Counted from the first letter of the stretch, positions 9,457 through 18,519 are shown. The stretch is DNA of 64,000 nucleotides from an uncultured Sphaerochaeta sp. (GCF_963677315.1 NZ_OY781939.1:2832453-2896452); one strand, 5' to 3'. Made by a program: numbers and translations. The notes: a model not told the origin generated them from the letters alone.

Positions 9457-10572
9457 ATGACTGAATCACAAGTATTCTTTACAACGTTTAAAACATCATA
9501 CAAAGAAAACCTGTTGCAGAAACTCAAGCGGTTATTGAAGACTGCCGGAATAGAGCAAATTGATTTTAAAGACAAATACGTAGCTATCAAAATACACTTT
9601 GGAGAATACGGGAATATAGCTTTTCTTAGGTCAAACTATGCGAAGGTTGTTGTAGATCTTGTAAAGGAACTTGGTGGCAAACCTTTCCTGACTGATTGTA
9701 ACACTCTCTATGTAGGCAGTCGTAAAAATGCCCTTGATCATCTTGATACCGCCTATATGAATGGTTTTTCCCCTCTACAGACAGGTTGTCATGTAATCAT
9801 AGGTGATGGTTTGAAAGGAACCGATGAGACCCTTGTTCCTGTGGATGGGGAATATGTTAAAGAAGCAAAAATTGGTCATGCGATTATGGATGCTGACATA
9901 TTGATTTCTCTTACGCATTTCAAGGGACATGAAATGACGGGTTTCGGAGGAACTATCAAGAATATTGGGATGGGCTCAGGCTCTCGTGCAGGAAAGATGG
10001 AGCAACATTGTGACGGAAAACCTCAGGTTAACCAGGATCTTTGTATTGGCTGCGGAGCCTGCATAAAAATCTGTGCCCATGATGCACCTGTAATACATAA
10101 CAAGAAGGCCAAAATCGATCATGATACATGTGTGGGATGTGGTAGGTGTTTAGCTGTCTGTCCGAAGGATGCTATCAAGGCCAGTTTTAGTGATTCAATT
10201 GCAATGTTGAGTAAGAAAATGGCTGAATACAGTCTTGCCGTTTGTAAGGACCGACCTGGTTTCCATATCTCTCTGATCAATGATGTGTCTCCAAATTGTG
10301 ATTGTCATTCAGAGAATGATATTCCCATCATTCCCAATGTGGGCATGTTGGCTTCTTTTGATCCTGTAGCGCTTGATGTCGTTTGTGCCGATCTTTGTAA
10401 TAAAATGCCTGTCATTGATAATAGTATTCTATCTGATAATCTTCAGAATTGCGACCATACCGAAGGAGACCATTTCCATATGACGCATCCTGATACAGAT
10501 TGGAAGATTTGCACTGATCATTGTGAAAAGATTGGCTTAGGCAGTACTAAGTATGAATTAGTGCAAATCTGA
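9457..10572 (+). CDS. DUF362 domain protein with two [4Fe-4S] ferredoxin motifs
   Basis: The 371-residue protein begins with a DUF362 domain, including VAIKIHFGEYGNIAFLR and SLTHFKGHEMTGFGGTIKN. It then has two ferredoxin CxxCxxCxxxC motifs (CIGCGACIKIC and CVGCGRCLAVC) at about residues 190-236 and a C-terminal DUF362 continuation. Members are predicted cytoplasmic electron carriers or oxidoreductases of unknown substrate, common in anaerobes. ATG 9457 follows AAAGGAAGAATA and is preferred to the ATG 18 nt upstream. It is the last gene before a strong terminator. Confidence 0.88.
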   Translation: MTESQVFFTTFKTSYKENLLQKLKRLLKTAGIEQIDFKDKYVAIKIHFGEYGNIAFLRSNYAKVVVDLVKELGGKPFLTDCNTLYVGSRKNALDHLDTAYMNGFSPLQTGCHVIIGDGLKGTDETLVPVDGEYVKEAKIGHAIMDADILISLTHFKGHEMTGFGGTIKNIGMGSGSRAGKMEQHCDGKPQVNQDLCIGCGACIKICAHDAPVIHNKKAKIDHDTCVGCGRCLAVCPKDAIKASFSDSIAMLSKKMAEYSLAVCKDRPGFHISLINDVSPNCDCHSENDIPIIPNVGMLASFDPVALDVVCADLCNKMPVIDNSILSDNLQNCDHTEGDHFHMTHPDTDWKICTDHCEKIGLGSTKYELVQI

Positions 10573-10623
10573 TATTTGTATTCTAAGGTATTGACTGAGT
10601 TATTGTTAAATTCTAAACAGTCG

Positions 10624-10671
10624 CGGAACTTGACGTGAGGATTTTCCACAAAAGGTTCCGTTTGTTTATTT
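10624..10671 (+). terminator. rho-independent terminator closing the left gene block
   Basis: CGGAAC (10624-10629) pairs with GTTCCG (10655-10660). The inner arms GTGAGGA and TCCAC extend the structure, and TTTGTTTATTT follows directly. It lies 50 nt after the DUF362 gene. Confidence 0.7.
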
Positions 10672-10687
10672 CTCTATATTCATTTTT

Positions 10688-10945
10688 TTAAAACAAGCTT
10701 TCCTCCAACATCGATAGGTATCCTTCTTCAGTGGAAATAAGATGAACCGATACTTTGATCCCAAGTATATCCCCTGCTTGTTTTAACCTTCTTGTTACAT
10801 CCTTATCCGCAGGACTTGGCTTTAGATTTCCACTAGGGTGGGTGTGCAACCAGGATTGCGGTTGAACGTTGGCTTACTGCTTCTGTAAAAACCTCCTCCT
10901 GCATGCTTAGTCCTATGTAGAATAGACTAGTCAAAATTGAATTGA
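10688..10945 (-). pseudogene. radC-like (JAB/MPN domain) remnant
   Basis: The - strand encodes a recognisable RadC C-terminus. A first piece reads SMQEEVFTEAVSQRSTAILV and, after a one-base frame change near 10860, HTHPSGNLKPSPADKDVTRR continues to SLF and a TAA at 10688-10690. HTHPSG corresponds to the metal-binding HxHPSG motif of RadC. A stop at the upper end and loss of the N-terminal half show that it is a fragment. RadC-like genes are frequent passengers of mobile elements, so it marks the left side of the accessory region. Confidence 0.8.
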
Positions 10946-11119
10946 TCAGTTTAAGGATTTTAATTGTCGGCTAGTGATTAAAATTGCTTTATTGATTTTT
11001 ATCTTTTTGGGGAACCCGAAAGAATGCTACACTGAATTATAGACGAATGTTCTATCAGTGATATCATTTCTGCTCTTGTCAATTTCATTCAATTATTTAA
11101 TGTTTGGGGGATTTTGAAT

Positions 11120-12043
11120 ATGTTGATCCAACAACTTATAACAGATATGAACCTTGAGGAAGATCAATGTAAAATTCTCGAAGAATTCTTGTACCATGAA
11201 GTGTGGAATGAGAAGGAAATTTCTCCTTCGGAAAATATTGATCACAAAGATTTAATGGATAGGGTAAGACGTTTTGCAAGGACCCGTTTCGAGGATCGTG
11301 AATTGTTCATTAAATCGATGAACAACTTCATTGATGAAATGAACGATAGAGAACTACTTCTAAACGAGAGTGTTGAAGGCAGGAAATTACATTGCCAGAT
11401 CGACAAGATCTACGAATCCTCTGAGATGAAAATCAAGTTGTTGAAATACTTACAGGGAAGGGGGAAAGGGAAGAGACGTGATGACATTGCCGAGCATTTC
11501 AATATTACCAAGCATTCGGTGGACAAACGAATTCAGGAGTTGCAATCTCGCGACAACTATATCCTTGGTACGAAAATCCAGATTAATCCGGAACGCGCGA
11601 CCAATATCTATGATTCGACGGTTCACCCCTTGTTTCTCGCTCTGAATCTATCTGAGGTGTACGGAATGCTCACCAGCCTAATTCAAGCGGAAATGTCGGT
11701 ACCTGGAGGGACCGTTACCGACATCATCAAGGATGTTGTGTCCCAGTTGACTGATTATGCCGAGGGTATTCTCAAGGACTCAGGATTGAATATCGATGCC
11801 TATCATACAGATGTGTCCCGAGCATTCAGAAATGAATCGCCGAAGAACAAGTATTACCATGCGATGAAGACTGGATCTGTTTGTATGTTACGGCTCTATA
11901 AAAGCGAGGATTCTCTGGTGGGGACATTGAAACCCAACATGAATCCCGGGAACGATTTCTTTTTTTATCCGAAGGGTGGAGGAGCACCCATCCCTCTGGC
12001 TTGCGATGATATCAAGGAACTCATAGAGATTGAAGAAAGCTGA
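11120..12043 (+). CDS. uncharacterised protein with a central HTH, possible regulator
   Basis: I do not recognise the family of this 307-residue protein. A charged N-terminal half is followed at about residues 110-145 by a likely winged or simple helix-turn-helix, RDDIAEHFNITKHSVDKRI, and then a mixed alpha/beta C-terminal part that could sense a ligand. The general shape recalls transcription factors that pair an HTH with a sensor domain, but no WYL or other named motif is clear. ATG 11120 stands eight bases after TGGGGGA. It precedes a GGCT fusion gene by about 100 nt on the same strand and may regulate it. The codon use is AT-rich like the left block, not like the 13-24 kb element. Confidence 0.55.
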   Translation: MLIQQLITDMNLEEDQCKILEEFLYHEVWNEKEISPSENIDHKDLMDRVRRFARTRFEDRELFIKSMNNFIDEMNDRELLLNESVEGRKLHCQIDKIYESSEMKIKLLKYLQGRGKGKRRDDIAEHFNITKHSVDKRIQELQSRDNYILGTKIQINPERATNIYDSTVHPLFLALNLSEVYGMLTSLIQAEMSVPGGTVTDIIKDVVSQLTDYAEGILKDSGLNIDAYHTDVSRAFRNESPKNKYYHAMKTGSVCMLRLYKSEDSLVGTLKPNMNPGNDFFFYPKGGGAPIPLACDDIKELIEIEES

Positions 12044-12146
12044 TGGATTTCAATTCTCGGAATATAAATACACATCTGAGATATGGCGAACTCAAAGCGA
12101 TTACTCCTTATGATTCTGGTATCAAAGCTCATAAGGAGAAAACGAA

Positions 12147-12929
12147 ATGCTGAGACAATTGCTTTTGCTTAAGGATGAGTTGATTGAGAATAGGTTTGAT
12201 TCGAGTTGCAAGCGACTTTTTGAAGGTGCGGGGTTGGTAATAAGTCCCAAGGACATACCAGGCGGTTCGGGAAATTATCTTCTTGTGATCACACCATACG
12301 CACAAGCACTCAGTGCCTTGGTCAATAGACTCAAGGATATTTGCTCGGATCATCTGGATTATCTAAGCAAGTATTCCTTTTACGGCAGATTGGGAGAAGC
12401 CGCCAACAAATCTAGTGCGAACCACATGGATGAGAAATCCATTCTCCTCGATGTCAACGATGAAGCAATTCGGTATGCAGGCGAGGTTGAGACTATTGAA
12501 TACTTTGCTTATGGGTCCAATATGGACACATCCCAGATGACTGAGAGGTGTCATTCCGCCAAATCTATCGGTGTTGGCAGGTTGGTTGGCTACCAATTCT
12601 CTTTGGATGCCAAAGGTGTGGCTACTGTGCAAAAGAATCAGGATGAATCCGTATGGGGAGTTGGCTGGAATATCAATGGGGATGACATTGTTGCTCTCGA
12701 CGGGTATGAAGGGGTCAGGGCTTATTGCTATAGGCATGCATTCGTCCAAATAGAGTTCGAAAACATGGTTCATGACGTTCTAATATATATTTCAAACAGA
12801 GCTGAGAATCAGGGAGTCATGAGACAGGGGTACGTCGAGAAAATATACGATGCTGCTGTCCAATGGCAGTTTCCTCCCGTGTATCAAAATATGATCGGTG
12901 AATTTACCAATAAAAAACTCATGTCCTGA
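12147..12929 (+). CDS. protein with unknown N-terminal domain fused to gamma-glutamylcyclotransferase (GGCT/AIG2-like)
   Basis: The first ~115 of 260 residues are unrecognised. From about residue 116 the sequence has the GGCT fold: EYFAYGSNMDTSQM (the YGSN substrate loop), RLVGYQFSLDAKG, WGVGWNINGDDIVALD and GYEGV with the expected catalytic Glu. GGCT-fold enzymes cyclise gamma-glutamyl amines to release 5-oxoproline, or act on related isopeptides. The N-terminal extension is unusual. A second GGCT lies at 18599-19048 next to an amidoligase, so two enzymes of this fold are encoded within 7 kb. Start ATG follows AAGGAGAAAACGAA. Confidence 0.75.
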   Translation: MLRQLLLLKDELIENRFDSSCKRLFEGAGLVISPKDIPGGSGNYLLVITPYAQALSALVNRLKDICSDHLDYLSKYSFYGRLGEAANKSSANHMDEKSILLDVNDEAIRYAGEVETIEYFAYGSNMDTSQMTERCHSAKSIGVGRLVGYQFSLDAKGVATVQKNQDESVWGVGWNINGDDIVALDGYEGVRAYCYRHAFVQIEFENMVHDVLIYISNRAENQGVMRQGYVEKIYDAAVQWQFPPVYQNMIGEFTNKKLMS

Positions 12930-13000
12930 AACGAGTGATTTCCATTAAGCAGAGTCAATAATCCAATACGCTATTGTTGATAGCACAAAAGGAGTTTGGA

Positions 13001-13060
13001 ATGATTGAATTCTTTTTAACAGTAATAATCCTGTATTTCCTATTGACCGGAAAATTGTAG
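13001..13060 (+). CDS. possible 19-residue membrane peptide
   Basis: AAAAGGAG with ideal spacing precedes an ATG at 13001. The short frame gives a peptide that is almost wholly hydrophobic (MIEFF, then TVIILYFLLTGKL), ending at TAG 13058-13060. The size and one-helix make-up resemble KdpF-like or toxin-like small membrane proteins, but no homologue can be named. Its only support is the ribosome-binding site and composition. Confidence 0.35.
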   Translation: MIEFFLTVIILYFLLTGKL

Positions 13061-13082
13061 AAGGGATGCTTCAGGCTTTTAA

Positions 13083-14306
13083 TCAGAAATACCATGGCTT
13101 ATCGAGTATCTCAAATTCAGGGAGTTCCCAGGTATCAGGACCATTTTGCAATAGATACGATTCCGCCCATTCCACCCATTTGGCGAAGTCTGAACCGGAG
13201 TAAGTTGCTCCTAGTCGTTTCTTGCCCTCGGTTGAGACGACCTCGATGTATTCCTTCATCTGTTTGAACCTGACCAAGCGATCGGCTTCCTTGCCCAGGT
13301 TTTCAACCCTGGCTTTCTCCATACGTGCCAGTCTTTCCTGTGCCTTCCTTCTCTCTTCCTCAATCCTGTATTTGTCCTCCTGCATTCTCCAACAGGCTTG
13401 CTGTTCCTTGGTCGCTGCAACTCGCTTTATCATGTTGATGATGATGTCATGCAGCTGGTCCTCAATTTTTCTTTTCTTGCCATCATGCCATTTGGCCCAT
13501 GCATGGCTTCCCGAGGGATTGTTACTAAGCTCAAGGCTCAGTCTTCCAGACGGCACATACTTGTATTTCTGGTAAGACTTCTTCCGTTCTTCCTCGGACA
13601 GTTCTATCTTTTTTGAGGTCTCCATGATCCAGAAGGGGATGTAGGTATCCATTATGATCGCATAAACCTGGTTGACCACCCTTTCAGGATAGCTGTTTTG
13701 TGTCTCGGAGTCTTTGCTGCCTATCTCGGGTTTCGTCCCGACCGAATAGCCTCGCTTCTCAAGTTCATCACATAGGGTTTGCAGAATCGCAAGCACACGC
13801 TTGATGTTGTCAGGCCCGATGCTCACCATAAAGTTTTCATCGATATCTGAACTGCACCTGCCGTACTCATTGGTGGCATGCTTGCATGATTTTTCGAGCC
13901 CTCTCTTGGTATTCAACACATACTTGTTGGTGATCTTTATCTCTGGATCGAAGTCTACCTCCATGCCAGGGAGTTTCTCTTTGTCCAGGATCTGTTTTTC
14001 AATCTCAAAAGCCTCAGGTACAAGATGCACACGTTCTTTTTGCTCATCTTCTGAAGGAGGTCTGAAATAGGTCTTTTTCACCTTCGGGTATTTTTCTACC
14101 TTTGGAAGCGGAGTCTTCTTCAGTTTCTGGCCGCTCTGCATCTTGTTCCAGTATCCTGGCTCCGGCAAGGGGATGAGCATCTTGCGACAGGTTTTGGCTA
14201 TCGCCACATTAGACACACCATAGCGTTTTGCAACCTTGTAGACCGGCTCTGCCCAGACTTCCTCGTACAGTTTCTCACGGTCGTAATATCGGTCGGATTC
14301 ATTCAT
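13083..14306 (-). CDS. element-borne protein with N-terminal HTH-like domain, function unknown
   Basis: The 407-residue protein opens with YDREKLYEEVWAEPVYKVAK followed by RYGVSNVAIAKTCRKM and PGYWNKMQSGQ. This N-terminal module, probably a DNA-binding helix-turn-helix, is widespread in bacterial proteins of unknown role. The middle is mixed alpha/beta. Residues about 300-365 are Arg/Lys/Glu-rich and likely coiled coil (EEERRKAQERLARMEKARVE). ATG 14306 is chosen because AGGAGG stands eight bases before it; the frame is open further up to the recombinase stop at 14466. It is the last gene of the - strand element operon, just after the second serine recombinase, so a role in integration or its control is possible but unproven. 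Confidence 0.6.
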   Translation of the reverse strand: MNESDRYYDREKLYEEVWAEPVYKVAKRYGVSNVAIAKTCRKMLIPLPEPGYWNKMQSGQKLKKTPLPKVEKYPKVKKTYFRPPSEDEQKERVHLVPEAFEIEKQILDKEKLPGMEVDFDPEIKITNKYVLNTKRGLEKSCKHATNEYGRCSSDIDENFMVSIGPDNIKRVLAILQTLCDELEKRGYSVGTKPEIGSKDSETQNSYPERVVNQVYAIIMDTYIPFWIMETSKKIELSEEERKKSYQKYKYVPSGRLSLELSNNPSGSHAWAKWHDGKKRKIEDQLHDIIINMIKRVAATKEQQACWRMQEDKYRIEEERRKAQERLARMEKARVENLGKEADRLVRFKQMKEYIEVVSTEGKKRLGATYSGSDFAKWVEWAESYLLQNGPDTWELPEFEILDKPWYF

Positions 14307-14465
14307 GGTCTTGGCCTCCTGGATGGCAAGGAAATCATCGAAGCCAGGCTTGATGTGGATTCCCTGCCCATGGATACCATATACGCCATGCAATGGGGTT
14401 GTGCAACAAGAATCTCCGTTGGCATGGAAAGGGAAACACAGATGGAGCTTATACGGTGCCGGCAA

Positions 14466-16046
14466 TCAGACCCTGACTCCCATCCCGTTCCTGAAGGTGA
14501 TGCGTACCTCGTCCTTCGAGAATACCTCGACATGATCGGCCAGTGCATACCACAACTCGTCCGAGAATTCGGTCACCAAGCCCTCTTGCTCCCTGAGGGT
14601 GTTCAAAAACAGCTCGGTCCTGGTCCTCCGGTAGTTCCTGTCCTTGATTGCATCATCCAGTATGGCCAGTCGCTCCTTGACCTCAGCATACCTTTCGGTG
14701 AGGGTATTGTACGTTGCGAGGTATTTTTCCTGGTCCATCGCCACCGAGGCGTTCCGCTTGGTGAGGGCTTCCATCTGCCTGATGATTTCAGCCTTTTCTT
14801 TTTCCAGGTTTTCCATTCCCTCGATGTCGCCTGTGCTCTCGAACACCTTCTCCCTGATTTCACAGAAATTTCGGAGGATCTCTTCGCGACGGGCAATGAC
14901 CTTGTTCAGTGCCTTCACGTACAAAGCCTTGAACTCATCCTCGCTGAAGTTAGGGCTCTTGCAATGTTTGGCATCCCGCCCGTGCCTCTCGTTGCATTGC
15001 CAGACCACCTTGCGGTACTTGGTGTTGCTGTGCCATATCTTCGGGCCGTAGTCCGCACCGCAAAGGCCGCACCGGATGCGCCCGATGAAGACGCTGCATC
15101 CCCGTTTGTAGATCACATGCTTCCTGCGATGCACGGCTTCCTGCTGTGCCATGTCGAAGATGTCAGGGGGGATGATCGCCTCATGGTTGGCCTTGACGTA
15201 GTACTGGGGGACCTCCCCCTTGTTGAGCACCGCCTTCTTGGTGAGGAAATCGGGGGTGTAGGTTTTCTGCAGCAGGGCATCCCCCTTGTACTTCTCGTTC
15301 CTGAGTACCTGTGCAATGGTGGACGAATGCCAGTTGCAGCCACCGGTCACTTTCTCGAACCCCTCGTCCTCCAATTTCCGTGCGATTGCGTTCGGTGACA
15401 ACCCGCGCAGGTAAAGGGAGAATATGTATCGTACGGTCCGTGCCTGCCTTTCATTGACCACAAGATTTCCGTCGGGTCCCTTGTCGAAACCGAGGAAACG
15501 GGTGAAGGGGACGGCCACCCGGCCGTCGGCGAACCGCTTGCGGTAGCCCCATTTCACGTTCTCCGAGATGGAACGCGACTCCTCCTGTGCGAGCGAGCTC
15601 ATAATGGTGATCAAAAGTTCCCCCTTGCTGTCGAACGTCCAGATGTTCTCCTTCTCGAAGAACACCTCGACCTTGACTTCCTTGAGCCGCCGTATGGTGG
15701 TGAGGCTGTCGACGGTGTTGCGGGCGAAGCGGCTGACGCTCTTGGTGACGATCAGGTCGATCTTGCCGGCCAGTGCATCGGATACCATCGACCTGAACCC
15801 CTCGCGGTGTGCGGTGCTGGTGCCGCTGATGCCCTCGTCGGTGTAGATGCCGGCGAAGTCCCACTCAGCCTTGTTCTTGATCAGGTTCGTGTAGTAGTCG
15901 ACCTGTGCCTCGTAGGAGGTGTACTGGTCCTCCCTGTCGGTCGAGACGCGTGCATAGCCCGCGACCTTTCTCCTGGGGGCAAGGATGCCCTCCGGGTTCG
16001 CTGCCGCGATTTCCCTTGTAGCGGGGATAACCCGTACCTGTCTCAT
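14466..16046 (-). CDS. large serine recombinase (second of a coupled pair)
   Basis: The 526-residue protein is a complete large serine recombinase. The catalytic domain starts GYARVSTDRED with the nucleophile Ser at residue 35 and continues through VTKSVSRFARNT and SLAQEESRSISENVKWG. Next come the recombinase domain (about 180-290), a zinc ribbon (CGLCGADYG with CNERHG and HCKSPN), and a C-terminal coiled coil, EKEKAEIIRQMEALTKRN. Such enzymes cut and rejoin DNA at short att sites to integrate or excise elements. ATG 16046 overlaps the upstream recombinase stop as ATGA, with GAGGTG before it, so the two are translationally coupled. Confidence 0.93.
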   Translation of the reverse strand: MRQVRVIPATREIAAANPEGILAPRRKVAGYARVSTDREDQYTSYEAQVDYYTNLIKNKAEWDFAGIYTDEGISGTSTAHREGFRSMVSDALAGKIDLIVTKSVSRFARNTVDSLTTIRRLKEVKVEVFFEKENIWTFDSKGELLITIMSSLAQEESRSISENVKWGYRKRFADGRVAVPFTRFLGFDKGPDGNLVVNERQARTVRYIFSLYLRGLSPNAIARKLEDEGFEKVTGGCNWHSSTIAQVLRNEKYKGDALLQKTYTPDFLTKKAVLNKGEVPQYYVKANHEAIIPPDIFDMAQQEAVHRRKHVIYKRGCSVFIGRIRCGLCGADYGPKIWHSNTKYRKVVWQCNERHGRDAKHCKSPNFSEDEFKALYVKALNKVIARREEILRNFCEIREKVFESTGDIEGMENLEKEKAEIIRQMEALTKRNASVAMDQEKYLATYNTLTERYAEVKERLAILDDAIKDRNYRRTRTELFLNTLREQEGLVTEFSDELWYALADHVEVFSKDEVRITFRNGMGVRV

Positions 16047-17428
16047 GCCTGCACCTCCTCTTGCCCTGCAGCCTTCGCCCTTGCCAGTTTTTCCTTCCTG
16101 AGTACCCACGCATCCTTTCTGGCCGTGCTTTTCCAGGACGAGGAAATCACCCGCCCTTCCTTGAGGTGGAACTCAAGGTGGTCGCCGAAAACCACAATAT
16201 GGTCCACCAGGGTTTCGACCCAAGCAGGGTCGAACCCGGCATCGGAAGTGGCACTGGCGAGAGGACCCAGGACCGTGCAGCAGGTCTGCCGGAGGGAGCG
16301 GAGCGGGAGGTTTTTTGCGCTGCATGCCTTGGCAGTGTTGATGCGCTTGTTCGAGCACCGGTACTGGCCCTGTTGGAATTCGGTGATAACACCGGCGGAG
16401 GAGACCGCAGGGGTGTAGGTGAAGGTATGCCTGCAGGAGCCGCATACCAGCTTGGCCGTGAAGCATGAGGCGGAGCTCCATCTCACGACATTGATCCGGC
16501 GCCTTCTCTCGCGCTCAGCCTCGACCTTCTCATGCAGGTCGTCATCGATGATGCGGGGATGGGTGCCGTCCACCACGAACCTTGGCAGCTCCCCGTTGTT
16601 CATCTTTTTGCGGTGCGTGATGTGACTCTCTATGAAAGTGCGCTGGAGAATGCTGAAACCCCTGTATTTCTCCTGGTCGAGGATCCTCAGTATCGAGGAC
16701 TTGCCGAAAGGGTTTCCTATGCGGTTGAGGATGCCCATTGCCGCAAGGGCTTTGGATATCTCGATGAGCGTCCTGCCGCCCGCGAAAGCGCGGTACATGA
16801 AGCGCACTGCCTCTGCTTCACTCTCCACGATCTCGAAACGGTCACCGGTCCATCGGTAACCGTACATGTTGTAGGCTGGGAACTCCCCCTGCTCGAACCG
16901 CTTTCTGATTCCCCACTTCACGTTCTCGCTGATCGAGTGGCTTTCCTCCTGTGCATACGAGGCGAGGATGGAGAGCATGAGCTCGCCGTCGGGGGAGAAT
17001 GAATCGAGGTGCTCGCGCTCGAAACGTACCGAGACGTTCAGCCCTCGCAGCTTCCTCACGTTGTCAAGGAGGTCAACCGTGTTGCGAGCGAACCTGCTGA
17101 CCGACTTGGTGAGGATGATGTCGACCAATCCCTTCTCGCAGTCGGCGATGAGCCTTTTGAACTCGGCCCTGTTTTTCGTCCCCGTTCCCGATATGCCTGC
17201 ATCCGCATACACGCCTGCATATTCCCAGGAATGATTTGACTGGATGTATGTGCTGTAATGGCTTATCTGGGCTGCGAGCGATGCCATCAGCTCCTCGGAA
17301 TCAACCGAGACCCGGGCGTAGGCAGCCACTCTCTTTCGGGAAGGCAGGGCAGGGGTACCGTGGTTGACCCGTGTCACCTTTGCCATGCTCCCGATTTTCG
17401 GGGTCCTTTCAGCCTTGGAATTATCCAT
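16043..17428 (-). CDS. large serine recombinase (first of a coupled pair)
   Basis: The 461-residue protein has the catalytic core AAYARVSVDSEE (Ser 41), TKSVSRFARNTVD and SYAQEESHSISENVKWG, a recombinase domain, and a zinc-ribbon region with CGSC and CSNKRINTAKAC. Its C-terminus is shorter than that of its partner and ends in a basic region rather than a long coiled coil. Together with the coupled downstream gene it probably forms a two-protein integrase, an arrangement known from clostridial-type integrative elements. It has its own promoter-like unit at 17458-17490, and GGAG stands 9 nt before ATG 17428. Confidence 0.93.
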   Translation of the reverse strand: MDNSKAERTPKIGSMAKVTRVNHGTPALPSRKRVAAYARVSVDSEELMASLAAQISHYSTYIQSNHSWEYAGVYADAGISGTGTKNRAEFKRLIADCEKGLVDIILTKSVSRFARNTVDLLDNVRKLRGLNVSVRFEREHLDSFSPDGELMLSILASYAQEESHSISENVKWGIRKRFEQGEFPAYNMYGYRWTGDRFEIVESEAEAVRFMYRAFAGGRTLIEISKALAAMGILNRIGNPFGKSSILRILDQEKYRGFSILQRTFIESHITHRKKMNNGELPRFVVDGTHPRIIDDDLHEKVEAERERRRRINVVRWSSASCFTAKLVCGSCRHTFTYTPAVSSAGVITEFQQGQYRCSNKRINTAKACSAKNLPLRSLRQTCCTVLGPLASATSDAGFDPAWVETLVDHIVVFGDHLEFHLKEGRVISSSWKSTARKDAWVLRKEKLARAKAAGQEEVQA

Positions 17429-17457
17429 ATGTATACTCCGTAAATAATTGATTGTAT

Positions 17458-17490
17458 TGTATCAATCACTCTCCATGCCTCATTAGTCAA
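17458..17490 (-). promoter_or_regulatory. shared 33-nt promoter/operator unit, copy 1 (upstream of first serine recombinase)
   Basis: Read on the - strand: TTGACT, a 17-nt spacer ending GAGAGT, then GATTGATACA, 29 nt before the recombinase ATG. The -35-like half overlaps the stop codon of the SHOCT-like gene. The same layout recurs at 20070-20102 and 20388-20420. Confidence 0.6.
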
Positions 17491-17657
17491 CGAAACTCTG
17501 CGAACAAGCGGCCGAATGCAGGCTTGTATTTCTCCAGGAGCAATGCCTTGGTTTTTGCGAACTCATCCTGGGTCAGGAGTTCCGAACGCAACAGGTTTTC
17601 TGCAAGCGCAAGTGAAGCCTGGTAGGCCGATTCGGATGAAAAGCTCTCATCGGTCAC
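17487..17657 (-). CDS. small SHOCT-like protein of the recombinase module
   Basis: From a GTG at 17657, overlapping the end of the upstream gene, the product is 56 residues. It contains SALALAENLL-type helices and LLTQDEFAKTKALLLEKY, the short amphipathic pattern of SHOCT domains, ending GRLFAEF. Small proteins of this kind sit just before tandem serine recombinases in many Firmicutes elements. Their role is unclear, perhaps oligomerisation or helping the integrases. The frame is open further upstream, but that part overlaps the zinc-finger gene and is probably not translated. Confidence 0.6.
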   Translation of the reverse strand: MTDESFSSESAYQASLALAENLLRSELLTQDEFAKTKALLLEKYKPAFGRLFAEFR

Positions 17658-18069
17658 CTTCGTCCCCCTTGTAATAGCGTTCCTGGATGTAGCAATCGTG
17701 GCTGCAGTACTTGCGCCCGGCATTTCCGTAGGCGGTGAAATCCTTCCCACAATGGGCACAGGTAAACCGGTGCCATGCCGTGGCTGTTCGCTTTACGAGG
17801 TACAGGTGTGAGTTCCACCATTGCTGGCGGCAGGCCTTGGAGCAGAAGAGCTTTCTCTTCCGCTTGGCAATCTGCTCGATCGGTTTGCCGCATTGCTTGC
17901 AGCAGCTTCCCTGAGCCGGGTCATGTGCAGAGGATTGGCATTTCCCCTCCAGCCTCAGGCAAAAGGATTTGACGGTTCCCGCCTTCAAGCCCAGGGTTAT
18001 GGCCGCATGCCTGTAGCTGAAGCCCATCCTGCGCATCTCAAGGATCTTTTCTTTCTGGTTATCTGTCAT
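17647..18069 (-). CDS. HTH plus two zinc-finger (FCS/MYM-like) protein of the integrative element
   Basis: From ATG 18069 (AGGAGACCTAC before it) the protein has 140 residues. Residues about 5-40, EKILEMRRMGFSYRHAAITL and GLKAGTVKSF, look like a sigma-70 region 4 or resolvase-type helix-turn-helix. Two zinc-binding knuckles follow: CKQC with FCSKACRQQWW (about 57-85), and CAHC with KYCSHDC (about 104-127), both of the FCS/MYM style. It is probably a DNA-binding regulator of the recombinase module. The longer open frame to 18189 has no ribosome-binding site. Confidence 0.7.
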   Translation of the reverse strand: MTDNQKEKILEMRRMGFSYRHAAITLGLKAGTVKSFCLRLEGKCQSSAHDPAQGSCCKQCGKPIEQIAKRKRKLFCSKACRQQWWNSHLYLVKRTATAWHRFTCAHCGKDFTAYGNAGRKYCSHDCYIQERYYKGDEGDR

Positions 18070-18519
18070 GTAGGTCTCCTTCTGGATGCCGGGAAACCGT
18101 ACCCCTGGGAGATCAGTACCCATCTTAAATAGGGCAGTATGTCGAAGAAATTGGGATGTCTTGCAGATTCCCATCCAACGGTGAGTCAATGATAGCTGTG
18201 GGCGAAAATCCTTGAGGATGACATCTACAACCAGGGTATTATCTCAATCCACGACATTGGATTTGCCTCCGAGTGGAAGGAATCAGTTTCACGGTGCTGC
18301 TTGCAGTACAAGAAATTAAGGAAATTGCTTACTATGCCGATTGGTATCACATATTTCGAGTCGCCGAACGTGAACCATGACAATTCGCCTTCGCTGCATA
18401 GGCATAGACCTTATACAGCGAAAGCCTTCTCGTCGTTACCATTGATTTCCGAGCCCTATGCCACGAAGCGGGTGGGAGTGTATTTCTTCGGCTTTTTCAT
18501 GATGTTCCTGGGTGATATG

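Noticed and set aside
14355-15398. Long + strand frames opposite the serine recombinases and other GC-rich genes
   Set aside because: They are mirror frames of well-supported - strand genes, with no recognisable motif or ribosome-binding site.
18190-18519. Open + frame with ILEDDIYNQGIISIHDIGFA
   Set aside because: No start or ribosome-binding site, and the text becomes low quality after about 40 codons; possibly debris, not supported as a gene.
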